DNA from: Megachile rotundata
Taxonomy: Eukaryota; Arthropoda; Insecta; Hymenoptera; Megachilidae
Direction of reading: 5' to 3'
Assembly (NCBI RefSeq): GCF_050947335.1
Contig: NC_134993.1
Location: forward strand, 16,740,001-16,804,000
Length of the DNA: 64,000 nucleotides
The notes beneath the pieces were generated by a model. It did no database searches, had not been told where the DNA came from, and saw nothing but the letters and a program-made list of their open reading frames with translations. Shown piece by piece: positions 26,111 through 40,889 of this stretch. The translations under genes were made by a program, and so were the position numbers. Numbering within the stretch: position 1 is the stretch's first letter; every line of letters starts with the position of its first letter.

Positions 26111-29100
26111 ACCCTTATTCCCTTCCTTTGCCCGCGATTCCTCCTTTCCGATCGTCTCGATCCGGAAGAACATGAAATTCTTCCATCTTCTTCCGCTTCC
26201 TGTCTTCGTTACATCAGTATATTAGATTTCTGCTGCTTTCCTTTTATCGCCACTTGTTGTGTGCGCTAGTGTTTCCATTGGTCAGTATCTCCGCGTGTTA
26301 CAAAGCACGGATCAGCACCGCCTTGTAATTAGTACACCGTGGAACGATATAACCCGTAAGTGGTCAGACGAGTAGAATATGACCGGTGTACGTTAGCGCT
26401 TAGGACTTCAGCGATTAAGCTTCGAAAAATTGTGCGGCGTTAAATAGAAACGTCGTTAAAAATGAAACATCGAACGAAGTAAATATTTTTAACCGTTTTA
26501 CACGGAAAACGAACCGTTTTGTGGTTACACCGACTATTTCTTCTCATAAATCATGCATCGACCGCAATGTTTTCACCATCGAGTATTTGTGCTCGGATAA
26601 TCCTCGAGTTTCTCATTTATAATGTACGCGTGGGAGGTTTTGTCGATGTTTGAGGGTGAATTTCATAAACGTACGAGGGCAAATACAAATATAGCGCGTA
26701 TAACAAACGTAAATACAATAAATATAACAAGTAAACGGGACGCGATACGTATTATGTACAGCGGTTTTTTATGGCGGATATTTTGCCCGTTCGTTAGAAT
26801 GAAATTGCAGAGAGTGTTGCTTTCCATAGAAAAATCTACCAGAGCGATGTTTTTTTTACCAAGTAAATGGAATTTATGACGAGGAAACGGGTCGTTAGCG
26901 TAATTAAACGTCCAGTTGTTTTTCTGTTTAAATATGCTTCATTTATTATTCTTTATTTCCATTTTTTATTTTGTTCTCGACACAGAACTGGTATGCACTT
27001 GTTTTCCCGTTTAACAGTGACAACTAATGATTCGCTTTATTTCGAGGATTCGATTTCATCCGATTCGATTGAACGCGAATGATTTCGCACGATAAAACTT
27101 GGAACCGTTCGATTGTACACGTTTTAATTAAATTCTACGAATATAGACACTAGATATTGCAAAGTCTCCATTAAACGATTCGGTGACTGAAAATCATATC
27201 CGATCGATCGATGTCGAAGAAGAATATTTTTCGACCTCGATATTTCGCAACATCTATTCGGAGAAATACGAAATCGTTGGATTTGCCAGCGTTCGATCGT
27301 TTCGAGGCGAGAGGAGAGAATTTCACACGCGTGGGTTTCGAGAACGTCCGCTTAAGCTGAAGCTTTTTGCGCCGCGTAAATGGATAAAGATCGAGGACGG
27401 CCACGTCGTTTGCGATTCCCTGGAAAATGGAATGCGATCCACAAAGAAACGGGGAGTGGCTGGTGCGGTCGTTGAAAGCACTATCGAGGGAAAATACGAA
27501 GGATACAAAGGCTGCTCGTGTTGACCATTGCCTCGATGGGAAAATATCTTTCTCTGGAAGCGATGCTTACTCCATCAAGTAACCGGTGAAATTTCTGATT
27601 TTGTTGCCACCGTAACTTAATATCCTTTGATCCACTCCGTGTCTCGTGTTTAACACTTTTTTAACCTGTCTTCATTTTCGCTTTGATACCACGAGTGTCT
27701 CTCGCTCAACGTATAAACTTCTATTACGCGACAATCGAGTTTGTCGTTCGTCTTTAACATTGTTTAATCGTCGAAATACAAACGTGTACGAACGTGTGAG
27801 AAATCGAAAATATCAGAGAATATTTCTTAACGGTTAATCAAAGGAGATCTCTTCCCAGCGAATAATATTGAATGACGAGGAGAGAAGTTAAAAAATGGTT
27901 GCAAGGAAGAAGGATCTGTATGGGTCGGTGCAACGGATCGAGGTCACGTTCTTTTTTCGCGTTCACCTGAAAGGGAGAATTACAGGAGCTTGCAGTTCGT
28001 GTCCGTATATAACGAGGCTTCCCGCGAATAGAAAAAAAAAAATGAAATTTCGCAGGACACGTCGTAAAAAAGGTTCTCATTATTCAACACCATCGATCGC
28101 AGAAAATTCAAAGCGATAACCAGACTGGAATGAGAAATCGGCATTCGACGAACGATAAAAAATCGTCGATGATCGGTGCAAATTCTTCCTAAAAGAATTT
28201 GGTTCAATTTGATCCTTGTCTCACTGTCTCTCGTATAACGCGATACGCCAGGGAGAACATTACCGAGATAATAACGAAAAAAGAAACGAGAGTTTTTCGA
28301 AAAGTGGAATTTTGCCAAAGAAGTTTTATCGAGAAGATTCGATTTCAAGGAAATCAGCTGCTTAGCCTTCCGAATTAATAAAACAGAACCTCCCGAAAAT
28401 TATACCGAGGAAATTTGCCAAAAACCCACTTTGCAAAATAGAATATTCGCCAGAATATTGTTATGACCAGTCTCGAAGCCAGAAACCTGTCAGAATGAAA
28501 ATGACCCACGAGATGAACAAACAACGAATCGAAGAACCTTGAGTTTCGTTCAGTTCTCCGCGTTCTTCGGTCTTCCACCGTAAACTGGAATAATATTTCG
28601 TGTACTCCTCCTAACGAAGTTTAACGTCGAAAATACCTCGAAAACGAAGGAAAAGAACGGAAGTGCGAAAAATCGATGCAATACTCGCGCTGTAAACAAC
28701 CCAACGACGCGATCAATCGGTCAATTTATCGAATTAGAAACTCGATCAGAAATTATTTAGTCCGCATGTGCAACTCCGTTAGAACGGAATCGCGACGAAA
28801 CGAAATTGCGGTGTGCCGTTGTTTCGAACTATAAACGATGTCCCCGCAACAGTAGCGTAAAAGGTCTCGAACGAAACGGAAACCGAGAAGATTAAATGTT
28901 CCGGTCACTCGACGAAGATCGAAAACTTGATCGATCGATTAACAATATTAATTACGCGACGCTCGATTAACGCGCAAGCGGAACAACGAAGTATAAACTC
29001 TGTTGCAAATAATTGTCCATGAACAGGTTATTCGGTCATTACGCTCGATCAAATAGAACGTCCGCTCTGAAAGAGCAACAATTTGTGTCTCCGACGCGAT

Positions 29101-32100
29101 ACGAAATCGATCGCGGTATCAATCCGTCTCGCCATCGTGCTGGATTCGTGCTAAAACCGTGCCTCCACGATTCTCTCCTAAAGCAGCGGCTTAATTTCGA
29201 CCGTTTCGTAACGAGCAAACGAGAACTCCGCTCTTTACTTTTCATTTGTAGAGCCGCTTAGGGCGTTCGCCGACAAAGAAGAATAATCCACCGATGGAAA
29301 AAGATCTCTGGGGACAGGTGAACGGCCACGATTCGTGCCACTGTCGCGAAGAACCGACGAAATGACGGAATTAACTCCAGCAGGATTAGCGGTTCGTCTC
29401 CTCGGGATCAACCGAACCTCGTGATCATTAAGGATTACGCTCGCTGACGGTTTAATACCGGACACCGATATCCGTCGCGTCCGTCCAGCGCCGCGAACAA
29501 CTTCAGGAAATGAAGCCCGCTCGCCTCGGAAAATCGATTTTATATTTTCCAGAGCGAGCAACGCGCGACCCGACGGCGAGGATTAAGCTGGCGTAGGCGT
29601 ACAACCCCGATGAAATGCGAGAAAGAGCTTCTAAATATCTCTCCGACCGCTGCTTTACCCGGAAACTGACAATACTGCTGGCGGTTCGTGCTCGGAAAAA
29701 TAGTATAGGACCGATACGTGATTGCGTAACATAGATAGTGTCACGTAGAAATATTATTTGATCGTGGATAATTAAGCATTGCGGTCATTGGAAGATTAAG
29801 AAAGTGGTATATCGAGCAAGTACCGTATAACTTCCGAATGATCGAACTATGCTTTAGTGATATAACAAAGCACGAATATACTCGGAGGAGTAGCATCGAT
29901 TTAAAGGATTCGTTTCGACAATTGAAAGTTCGCGTGACAATGGATAGAGTGTCGTCCACGAACAATAATTCCTTTCAGTTGCAAAATCAAGGAATCGAAC
30001 CGATTGTAAGGACAGTTTCCAAGGGCGATTGGTTATGCAAGCGCCAGTCAATTATGCTAGCGTCGATGTACAAAGCGCGTTCAGTTTTCCAAGGCTGCCG
30101 TTTCTTTGCCCAGTTCGATTACAAGATCGAGCTTAAACGCTGTTCAATATTCATCCGGGCGGTTCGTTTAAAGGAAATCGCTTCCAAGGAGGACATGCAT
30201 TAATTACAGGCGTTGAAAGAACGCCAAAGAAGTTTCCGATTAGTTTGACTGGACAGCTCAAAGCACTGCCATGCGCGCTGGGGAAATGCAAGAATCATTA
30301 ATTTAAAAATATGTCGGAAAGACGGTATTCGAAAAACGAAATCGTTATCTATATTCGTTAATCGTCGGGCATCAGTTTCCAGTCGGTTCACCGCATCGTT
30401 CAGTTTCTACGCGATTGTTTCGCCACTTTTCGCGGAAAATAAAAATCTGATGACCACTATCCTTGTACCACGATCCCTGGCTTTGATATCGAACTGTCGA
30501 TACGTCGACGAGTCGATTCGACGATGTAGCTGGATTTTTTGGCCGACGATGGATAAACAACGAAGGAAATGGAAGCGGAAGAAGAACGCGACCTGGATTC
30601 GGTAGGACGTAACAAAAACAGAGAGATCGAGGCGTAAAATAGAAGCCTCGTATTTTCATTGCCTTTTTCGGCTCCGTCTACGTTCGCGGATTAGATTTTT
30701 CTCTGTCGACCTTATCGTTGCAAAACTATTCGATTAAATTCCGATCAAGCGAACGTCAGACTCCAGCTCGCGAATCAAATAAAATAATCTTTCATCGAGT
30801 TTATCCGTCGACCGCGAAAATCAGCGAAGAATGAAAATTCTTGATGGTCTCGCGCTGCTTTCGCATTCGGTCCACGCCGTAGGTCGATTCTACTTTTCAG
30901 GTCAGACACGATCATAATCTCCTTATCGACGGCTTCCGTAACTCTCTGTCCGCATACGTTCGTACCGATTCTGTTGGTCAGATTAGGTCAGATTTATTCC
31001 CCTTTCCACGAATTCTACGGATTAGTGTCTGACTTATCGTACTTCGATTCTACTGCCCTGGAAACGCACGGCTGCCATTCAATGCGACCGGCTTATTATT
31101 CCGTTACAATTTCTGATCACGCGCGGTCCCCTTTCTGCTCGTTTACAAACTCGTACCACTGTTCTGCTTACTCGACTTTTTTACTCCATTCGACTTCGTC
31201 TACGCTTCGTTCGCTGACTAACCATGCTCTTCTTCTACTTGGCCCATGCAATTCTTTTTCTTCTTCTCTTCGGAGTAAATTGAATTCTACTCCCGGTATT
31301 ATCGTCGATAAGTTATCTTCCTATCGAAGATCTCAGAGAGATTCGTAGCCTCTCCCTTGGCATTTTTCAATACGCGAAATTACGTGTTAATCAAATTGAA
31401 AGAAAAATACTCGAAAGATCGATAAATGTTATTAGCATAAGCACAGTAGATAGAGAATCATCGAAACGACCTTATGTCGTATCTATACTAGGTCTGCAGG
31501 CGCAATCGATAGGATGAAAAGAAAATTGGATTTTACTTAATAGAGAGCAAGTTAAAAACGCGCTCGTAGGTTGATCCAGTGCGACATTCGACTTTCTCGC
31601 TTGATAATTATTAACTTGTTGAAAAGTATCGAATAATGAAGCGGAGAAAGCGTATAATGGTATAACGTTGAAGGAAAGCAACAACAGCGAAGCAATAGCA
31701 ATATCGAGGCGAACAACGGTGCATCATAATAGAGAAAAGCCAATAACCCTCGTTCTTTCCGAGTGACCTACATTCAAGTCGACCTCGCGGCGTCGATACA
31801 ACGCACAATCTCGACGAGTACCTACTCAACCGACCGTCGAATGCTTGGCTGCGTTTTTCGAATGCCTTTCATCGTATTATGCCGTCGTTGAAGATTATCA
31901 TCGATCGACGACTTTTCGCGGAAATGATCCTTTGAGTTTCCATCGCGAACACCGGCGACCGGTTCGCTCATTTTTCTCCGTTTCGCTTCCGGAGAACTCC
32001 TCGCGCCGCTTCGGGAAAGCACGCGTCGCGTTCGAGATTCCACTCGGTCGCTCCGTTTCGATGACCGTCGGAATTTGCGGAAGGTGTTTGCCGGCGGACG

Positions 32101-33432
32101 TTGAATTCTTCATTCTCGCGGATAAGATTTAATATTTCCTCCCGCGTTGATGGGTTACGTCTTCTCTCCGCTACGAATGTATAAATATTCACTGGAGAAC
32201 TTGGAACTCGTTAGCTTAACTGCTAAGGATTAGTGTTCGCAGTTCAAGTTTCGAGGATCAGTCGGAAACCGAGGTACAATATCTTCGGGATTTCGCGTAT
32301 TATGAAAGTTCCAACCTTCCGACGAAAATTTAATCCGATAAAACTACCTATGCAACTTTTAATTACAATTAAATATGCTGAAACTGTCTGTGCTAATAGA
32401 ATTTTCACGTAGAATTTATACATGACAATTGCGCGAGTAGAACTACTCGGTACGTGGTTGGTCTTTGATCAAACTAATGGAATAAGTTGATAGCCATCTA
32501 GAGGCAAGTAAAACGTGTCCGCTGACACTGAACACGAATGTCCAAACCACTATCATTGTATAACTGGAATATTTCGACGCGTGTCGAGAACAGTAGGATG
32601 CAATTATCAAGATTTTGGGTAAGATACAAGAGCCATCTACCTTCGAACAAGTACTATAATTTCCGCGCGTATTCAGACAATTAGCGCGCTCGAATTAATG
32701 ACGAGAACGAAACGAAATGTTACAAAATCAACGTCGGCGTAACTTTTAATTGCGGGTAGAATATAATGACCATTGATCAAAGAAGAGGAATCTTGGAAAC
32801 GACCAAGCCAGTATTATACAGTGGTGGCAGATCAGACAAATATAATATAAATCTATTTATATAAGTCATCATTTGAAACCGTACTTTGATCCGTATCATC
32901 CTCGATCAGCCTGTCCCACGAATTTCCTTCCATCCTTCTATTCCTGATCAAAGCGTTAAGAGCCGTCTTTAATTACTAGCCGCGCCTATCAACTCCGCTC
33001 CAATCTTCTCTGTTCCTCGCGAACGTTACGCTTCGAACGCTCGTTAACTTGATATTTCGCCGTCATCGTTCTCGATATTCAATTGGAAGCCGGCAAAGTC
33101 GTTTCCCTCCCGTTAGAGACAGCCACGCTCGAGTCCTCTAACGATCTCTCGTTTTATCCGACGGTCAGCTCGAGGAATAGCCAACTCTCGATACTGTCGT
33201 CGTCGACAAAGAAGTCGAGGACCGTAGGGAAACGATTCGCAGCGAGGAAGAAGCAAAGCAGCCGGAACGGTCGCGAGCAGACGATAACGCGACGGGCAAA
33301 GAGGCCGACGAGCCGATGCACCGAGCGGAGGAAATGACGAGAGAACGGCGGAAACCAGAAATTCGGTCCGCTGGCAGCGAACCGGGCGCAGGTGGGTGGC
33401 TGACGGAAGGTCGACCCGGGGGTTCGAAAACC

Positions 33433-33449
33433 GGGTCACAACCAGGTCA
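33433..33449 (+). promoter_or_regulatory. DR5-type nuclear receptor element candidate
   Basis: GGGTCA, a 5-base spacer, then AGGTCA: a direct repeat of two near-consensus nuclear-receptor half-sites, inside a GC-rich island (about 33.1-33.5 kb). In animals DR5 spacing suits RXR/USP-type heterodimers. A site this short can occur by chance. Confidence 0.35.
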
Positions 33450-36400
33450 CTGAGCCACCCTTCCATCGAGGCGTCGCCTCGACGACAAATAAAATGGACC
33501 GATCGCTGCACGATTAATTATAAATATCGCTCGTCGACTGCCGCGATCCTCGCGATTTGCTGGAATCCAAGAAATCGCGATATTATGCGCTTTATACATA
33601 ATGCACGAACCAGAAGTTTCCTATACTTTTCAAAAGTACCTATGCATGCTTCTCGCGACGCTTTCAACCACCTACCCGTATAAAGTTACCGGTGAATCGT
33701 CGGCTTTATTTTAAATGGGTCGACAACTGATTTTAGGTCATCGATTGATTTTGAACAGGTCACGAGACGATTTCCCATGGATCGCCAGTTAATCTTCAGT
33801 CGAGTCGTTAACGGATCCTGTCTGCGTTCTGCCGATTCCGGGTAGAATCGCAGCTGATCTTGGATGATGGTCAGACAAGTAGTATAGGTTCTTTGACTAA
33901 TTTGACAAGCAGAATCGTGACTATTTTTACAGAAAAACGCATAGTACGAAGCTAATTTATTCTCCGCATTTCGATTCAATTCAACATCCCATTTTTTCCG
34001 CTGCACCTTGACGAATGCGCGAGCTCGTGTAAATGGAAATATTTCTCAAAGTCTTTTTTTTCGAGCGGGTGCACACTCGCATCGATTTCCTCCGCGTTTT
34101 TAACATACGCTTTTCTCTAAATAGGTACTTCCAACCCTCCCCCACACACTTTTCCATCGTATATAGGTATATACGTTAAAAGGGATGCACCCAAACTCGC
34201 TCGCATCTCGTGAAAAGCACAGCCAGTTCGCTTTCTACAACCATCGTGTCTGAATTTCGCTGTAAATAGAAAGCGTTTCTGAAACGTTCCAAATTTCAAA
34301 AGTTTCAGCGAGTTACACGCGTGATACGCGAGAACGTACCGAGTCGTTTCTCTCGATCGACCGACGATGCGTTTATTGGCCTGGCTAATAAAGTGTTTTT
34401 CTTTCATTATCACGTTGATTCACTTCATCGAGATTCGATGCTTCTCAGCTTTTTAGAATTATTCCTATAATTGTAGCTGCGTTTAAACGTTTCTTTCCTT
34501 TTCCGTCCTTTCTTTTGTTTTTGAAGTCGTAGTCCTCGTAATCGATTACCTTGAGAATCATTTCTTTATTACGCTGATTGCTACTGTTTTTAAACGATCG
34601 TCATCGAAGGGGTTTCTTCGAAAGTATCGTCCATTTAATATTACACCGTGAATTTTGATCGTGGTTTATTTGAGAACGGAGTTAAACGAAGCTCGGCTGC
34701 TTAATCGGTTAATAACAAACATTTCTGAGCGAAAAGTTCGTTAATTCGCGGCGTCGACCAATTCGCGAGTCTCGCAAACTTTGCGAGCTCGTTAAAAGTG
34801 CAAGGTCTTACCGCTTTCAAAGAACCCAGGGACGCGAGATATTCGCGAATCCAACGCCGGAGAATAATAAATTACACCGCGAAATCGAAGAAGTTAACGA
34901 ACGCCATGAAATTAATAATCGAGGATAATTGGCAAAGTAGTCGTGTCGTAATCACAGATATCTACCTGGTTTAATCGTTCTGCGTCAGTCGATTTGCGGT
35001 TTCGAATTTCCTAGTTGCTCCATTCGCATCCATGGCGATGAATATCGAAGTACGTTCGTTATCTCGCCTCGATTAAATTAGAGGACACTTTTTTCCTTTT
35101 TATCGTCCTGGAAGGCTGTCCCGTTTTTACGTTGCTTTTAATTGATAGGCGAAGGTCTCGAGACGGAGAGGCTTCTTCGAAGAGCAACGTCGTTTCGCTC
35201 ATTCTTTTTTTTCACAAGAGTACCCTTTCGATGTTCGATTTAGAAAATTCGCAAGTTATCGGTAAATTTACCAGCATTTACGCCACGATCACCATCATTC
35301 GAGCGGAAGGGTTAAAATTTAGGTAGGAAAGGTGGGCAGAATTTACCGAAGCATCCCGTAAACAGTTAACCGGAAGAAGGGACAACCGCAAGCTCGGTTA
35401 ACTGCGCGTTTTCTGCGAAATAACCCTGAATCGAGAATGTCCCACGAAACGGTGCAAGGATAAGTTTAATCGATACCTCGAGCTTCCTCGAATTTTCAAT
35501 AATTCTTTAATTAATAAACGTCTTGAAACGAAGAGATGGGTTAAAAAGTTGCGTCGTTCCGTGCACGAATAAATGTTGTTGCACAAAGTTACATTTTGTT
35601 AAATGTCAAATTGTAAATGGTAACACGAGTGTAATGGAACATAAAGGGTTAACGGAAGATCCATGGTAATCATCGTCCTCAAATCTCTATGGTGTGTTTT
35701 CCAACTTTTATACCTGAGATTTATTCAAAAGAAGCCACGTTTCCTCCTCTGTTATTTCCCTCTCTTTTTCGCTGAATGCATGAAACGTGGGGTAATTAGT
35801 AGCTACCAACCGAGCCACTTCATACCACGACCTACTTTTCCCTCCCGAAAAGATAAATAAATAAGAGCTTCCCGCCTTCTTCCTCTGCTTCTTTTTTTCG
35901 AGTAACTGGGACAAGAAGAGTAATCGATCTATCGACCGGCGGAACATGAAGCAGAATAATGTTATAATAACCAAGCTGGAATTTTTAAGATCGCAAATGT
36001 GTCGAGAGAATTTATATTTCGTATAGGAATGCAATTTCTCAGAAATTTAAGACGGGAAACATATTTCATCCTCTATTTTCTGATTCACGGAATATAATTA
36101 TTTTTCTGCTGCTGCGATATTAAAGTTTCGAATCGAAACTATTATTTTAATCGTCACGATCGTTAGTATGATAAGTTTGAATGATTTCGACTAGAAAACC
36201 GTGCAATTTGATCCATCAGGTAGGCTCCCACGGAATAAAATTTAACGCGATATTCTTGAACTGTGTATTTAATAGGGGAATGGATATTTTTTTGCGTGGA
36301 AAGCTGTCGAAAGTGGGAAACGCTGTTGGAGTGAAAATCGAGGAACAAACGAACGAAACGGAAGCACGAGAAACGCGAGACACGGACGGCAAAGTAAATG

Positions 36401-39400
36401 AGCGAGGGAAAGAAAAGGGGCCAGAATAAATAATTAAGCGGCCCCGCTTTAATATTCAGAACAGAATGACGGAGGTGCGGAAGAGCGAAGGCGAGCTCTA
36501 AGATATTGTTCACGTAGATGCATTAATTAAAATTCCACCCTTTCATCCGCTACCACCGCCAGCCTAACCACCCTACCTAACGCCACCAAGACAAACTGTG
36601 CAGATTTCGAATCGTTCCGACCCATCTACCACCAACTACCGGAACTTCGCCACCAATTCTCTTAAAAGGAATCTCTCTGCTTTATGAGCCTCTCCTCTGT
36701 CTTCTTTCGTTCGTCCTCGCTCGTTTCTTCTTGCTTCTAACCTACAATAATTACAATTTACCTTTCGTACGACCAATCTTCGACTCGATATTACTACCTA
36801 CGTAATAGTTGAAATTTCTTAATAGAGTCAACTATATATTGGATCGAAACTCATCGAGTCAAGTATAAAATTATACGTATATTTCCACGATAGCACATAT
36901 TAATATCGGCAAAATAATTTCAATAGAAACTCGGAGACCGTAACAAAATGCAACGTATTCCGGAGATATTCCAGTAGATTGAAATCGCGACAAAGGAAGT
37001 GTCAAAACGCGAAACACACTCGGTTCGACGTATAAACGTCCCGGAAGAAAATTCCCCGTTACATTTATCGTCGGAGTTTCAGATTCGTTCGCGCGACAAC
37101 GCAAGGTGTTTCCTCTCTTTGCTTTTCCATCCGGAAAATTGCTATTGACAGGAAATTTTGAATCGTGGTTCGCGTGAGCGAACACCGACGCGTAAGTCAT
37201 CGCGAGCAACGATCAAACCGAAGCCGGAATTTCTCTCGCGTCTTTCTTCTCCGTTATTTAACCGTGACGGGAACGCGCGAATTAAATCAGTTCATTGAAA
37301 ATTCATGCCGGATCGAAGTTATTCGGGGCCGAACTCGTCGGCGACGACCACGTCGCGGTTGAAAATTCTTCTTCGAGGATTTTGCTTTCACAAAAAGTAA
37401 ACGAGAGAAGATTTTAGGATTAACGGAAGGAGTGGCATTCTATGAAAGCCGACAGTTCGATGAAGTTCAAATGGGAATTAATGCATCGGTGTTACGTGGT
37501 AATGGCAGGTGACACGATTCTGTCACCGAAGATGAAGCTTAATAGTTGCTCTATACTCGCCGCGTTTGCGTCACACATCGATACCACGTGTTTGCTTTTA
37601 TACCTGGATTATTTACAAGCATCCTTTCACCGACCTTCGTCGTTCCATCAAAACTTCTTCGATCGCGCGGTCCGTTATCATTTTCGTAAAACGCGTAAAT
37701 CAATTCGATTCGACCGTCGATGGACAGCGGAACGAATCAATGGACGAATAGTTAACCAGGGCGAAATCGGATCGGAACTCCCCCGCAACCCGATCAAATT
37801 TTCATCGGTCCTAGTCACGTAAGTCGTTTAGAATTTAATTATCAGAACGTTGCTAAGAAAGTTACATCCGTAAGGAAACTGTTCGTCGCGTGGCCTACTT
37901 CGATACACGTGTCAAAGTAAATGCGAGCCTTTCGACTGCTTGTCCAATTAGCAAGGCTTTTTAGCCGGCGTTTGATTAAGCAGCAAATTGCTTTCAGGCA
38001 AAATTAGGAGGCGAATATTACATAAAAATGATCGTGAGTGGGCCAACCATGTAACAGAACGCTTTTGATCAAGTTTTACAAGGTATATTAGTTTATCGAA
38101 AAATCAATTACAATGCGTAAAAATTGAACACGCATCGGTGTTTAAGAAGACGACGAATGTCGATAAAAGAGTATATTTCCTCAGTTTCTGCGAAATCCAT
38201 GAATCGACACGAGACAAAGGCTAAAAATTAATAACCGTGAATCGTTTCCAGCTCAAAGCCGAAGAAATAAACTCTTCTTCGAAACTCTCGATTGACCATT
38301 AAAAGAAACCCTCGACGCGGTGCAGCTGCAAGCCTCTGACAAACTTGCAGCTCGAAATTGAAATTGTTCCCGGTTCGATGCCAATTCCCGTTCTCCGAGT
38401 TTCTTCAAATTAAAATCGAGCCTAACTACGGCACCGTTCAAAACTATTAGATCTCTTTGTTCGTACAGATGCCTGAACAATTCGCCGCCCTTTTAATCGA
38501 GATAAATAAAATTAAAATTAAAATCAATATCGAAGCACTCAGTGTGTTGTGTGCATCATGATTTTTTAAACAATCCTTGTTGCCGATGCTAATGAACTTT
38601 GATAATTCGTTTAAAATTTATCGGCTAAATAATATGTTGATCTTCTACTTCGTTTAAACGTCCAAAGCAATCCGTACGATCAAATATGTACTTTGGACGG
38701 CGTTGTAACTCCGAAACGAAACGAAAACACACAAAATGGAAGCCAGGGTTGAACGTAGAAATTACTCTTTTCAAGCAATCATCCCTTCAACCTTCCGTTT
38801 CTCGTACGAAACGACGAGTTCGTGAAGCAACGTGATTAATTACGATATCGTTTTTTACTGTCGCGGTTCTCCGCCTCGATTGCCACTTTACTTTTTACCC
38901 CATGTCCCGAATCGACGACGTTCTTCTACCTTTCGACTCTCTTTCTAATCACTAGGTCGAATTTAATTAGCTAAACGTCCATGTTACTGATTTACCTCGG
39001 TGTTTCCCTATTCGTTTCGCGTCCAAATTTCGATGACCATTCACGACGAGTGAAATACTAATTTTTCACAGTTAATGTATAATTGATTATTCGTATTTCT
39101 ATCAAATTGGCCATACGGAGGTATATTTTCGAATAATGCTTGAAATTCTTCGACACCGTGTAAATTTGCAGCCAATAACGCAACGTTAGAAGCAATCGCG
39201 AGTGAGGAACGACTTCGTCGAGCCACTTCAGAAGCTTTTCAACGACGGTTTTCGTCGGAAACAGCGACTGGCTGCTTTCGAAGGACGTCGAGTGGAGGTG
39301 GAGGAGGAAGAGAGGCTTCAGAAGCGGGAAATATGTCGTCTGGTTGCGAGAAAAGTTTGTTTCTGACGAGTGAGAGGAACGAGAGATCCGTTCGAGCTCG

Positions 39401-40200
39401 ATGGCAGACTCATTGTTCTCTGTTGGCGAAGTTTATACCTTCGTACCCCCCGTTCCGTCTCTTCCGACCCCCTTCCTCGCTATTGCACGCTACCGAATCG
39501 CACGATATTAAATCGGGTTTCGCTTATCCGCCGAGGGAGAATTATATAAAGTGGCGGGAACGCGCTGCAATTTCGAGGATGAGTCAGACGCGTCGTCGCT
39601 ACCACCGATTCGGCGAAATCGAATTAAAATAAAATCGTGATCTAACAATTATAAATAAATGCGCTTATTTTCGAAAGATGCAAACATCTCTAAACACCTA
39701 GAAATAATATTTATCTTGGTCAATTAATTGATCGCAGCCGAATTTTATTATGCAACGACTGCAGTCACTGCCGATTCAAATATCCGAAGACACCGCAGTC
39801 TGACCTGTTAATAATTTGACAAAAATTGGTAATCGACACTTCCGTTAAACTATCGCGAACTCTATTGAAATAATACGGCAGGTAAACTGCAACAGAGTTC
39901 GTCGACACTGATTAAAATTATCCGAGGGAGCTGTTACAATTGCTACTTGTGCAGATGCAAGAATGAACATACGTAAACAAAAAGTACGAGTAGTAGAGTT
40001 TCTTTCGTTGCACTGTCTCGTTAGACGCGAGAGGCTGAAACGACTCCGTTAGTCGAGAGAGTCTCGAAAAGCACATTACTCGTTGGTAAACAGAGAACGG
40101 GAGAGAGCGAAAAAAAAATGAGGAAAAACGATCGTTCCACTGGCACCAGCACGCGGCGGTCACTTGTCAAAGCAAACGAGTTAACTCTTTAAGTGTCTAC

Positions 40201-40720
40201 CTTGCGATCGTAGGAAAACTCTCCGAACCGGAACATGGAACGCGTGCGATCCACTCGCCTCCTCTTTCCTCCTCGTCTCCTCGTGTGGAGGTCTCTGTGT
40301 GAACGTGTCCACCCGTTGACGACGAAACGGACGTGTCGAGCTTGCGGTCGCACGTGAACACCACGCCCGAGTGGCGCGACTGAACTCGTCTGAACCGTGT
40401 CGGAGCTTGACTCCACCGAGGCATTCGGACCGGCGCTCTTGGACAGCTGGCGGGGGTATTTTTGAACGGGTGGGGTTGATGGAAGGGTTAGACAGAACGG
40501 GAGGGGTTGTTCGAGCCACCGGCAGAGGTGGTAACGTGGGAGGAGTTCGAGGGAGAAGGGAGAGAGGTGTGCAACGGTGAGAATGAAACTAGGGGGTGAT
40601 AGCGTGAACGGACGAAGGGGCGGAAGGGTGCTACGAGAGGAGAAAAATCGGGGAGAATGAAGAAAGCGGGAAGGAGCGTGGAGGAGAACGGTTGCAGCGA
40701 CGTGGCGGGATTCCGAGTCG
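40201..40720 (-). promoter_or_regulatory. GC-rich island, possible promoter and first exon of the - strand gene
   Basis: A strongly purine/GC-rich block. On the - strand an open frame from an ATG at 40424 runs to a donor-like CAAG/GTAGAC with the exon ending at 40201. It would end in phase 2, which is what is needed to read in frame through the G before the ATG at 19127. This makes it a candidate 5' exon or promoter of the PPxY/CaaX gene 21 kb away, or it may be unrelated. The codon content does not resemble a known domain. Confidence 0.25.
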
Positions 40721-40889
40721 GGGGAAGTGAATCGAATTCGTAGAAGTAATGGGAAATTAGGATTTAATTCGGTAGTATGGAACGTTACGTGGTCAGAAAA
40801 TTGATGCCTGTGGGAAAAGATTAGACTATCAAATTGTGGAAATACTATGAAACGGAACAGAGCTGTTGAAAAAATATCGTATGGCTGAT

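Larger units (their letters stand above)
19132..40200. other. Long gene-poor stretch, perhaps the first intron of the - strand gene
   Basis: About 21 kb without a convincing coding exon. Most open frames are under 130 residues, overlap on opposite strands and show no domain. Because the - strand gene has an acceptor immediately before its ATG, part or all of this may be its 5' intron. GC-richer islands stand out at about 26.0-26.1, 29.0-29.6, 31.9-32.1 and 33.1-33.5 kb. Degenerate AATTTGG repeats lie at 23.55-23.74 and 24.78-24.86 kb. Single TGGTCAGACAAGTAGTA-type units lie at 26361 and 33868. Confidence 0.4.

Noticed and set aside
29235..29561. 108-residue - strand frame in a GC-richer patch
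   Set aside because: Mixed composition but no recognisable domain and no splice partners. Likely chance.
31898..32192. Charged - strand frames (71-74 residues) opposite a 95-residue + frame
   Set aside because: Two strands look equally coding-like, which is typical of CpG-rich non-coding DNA.
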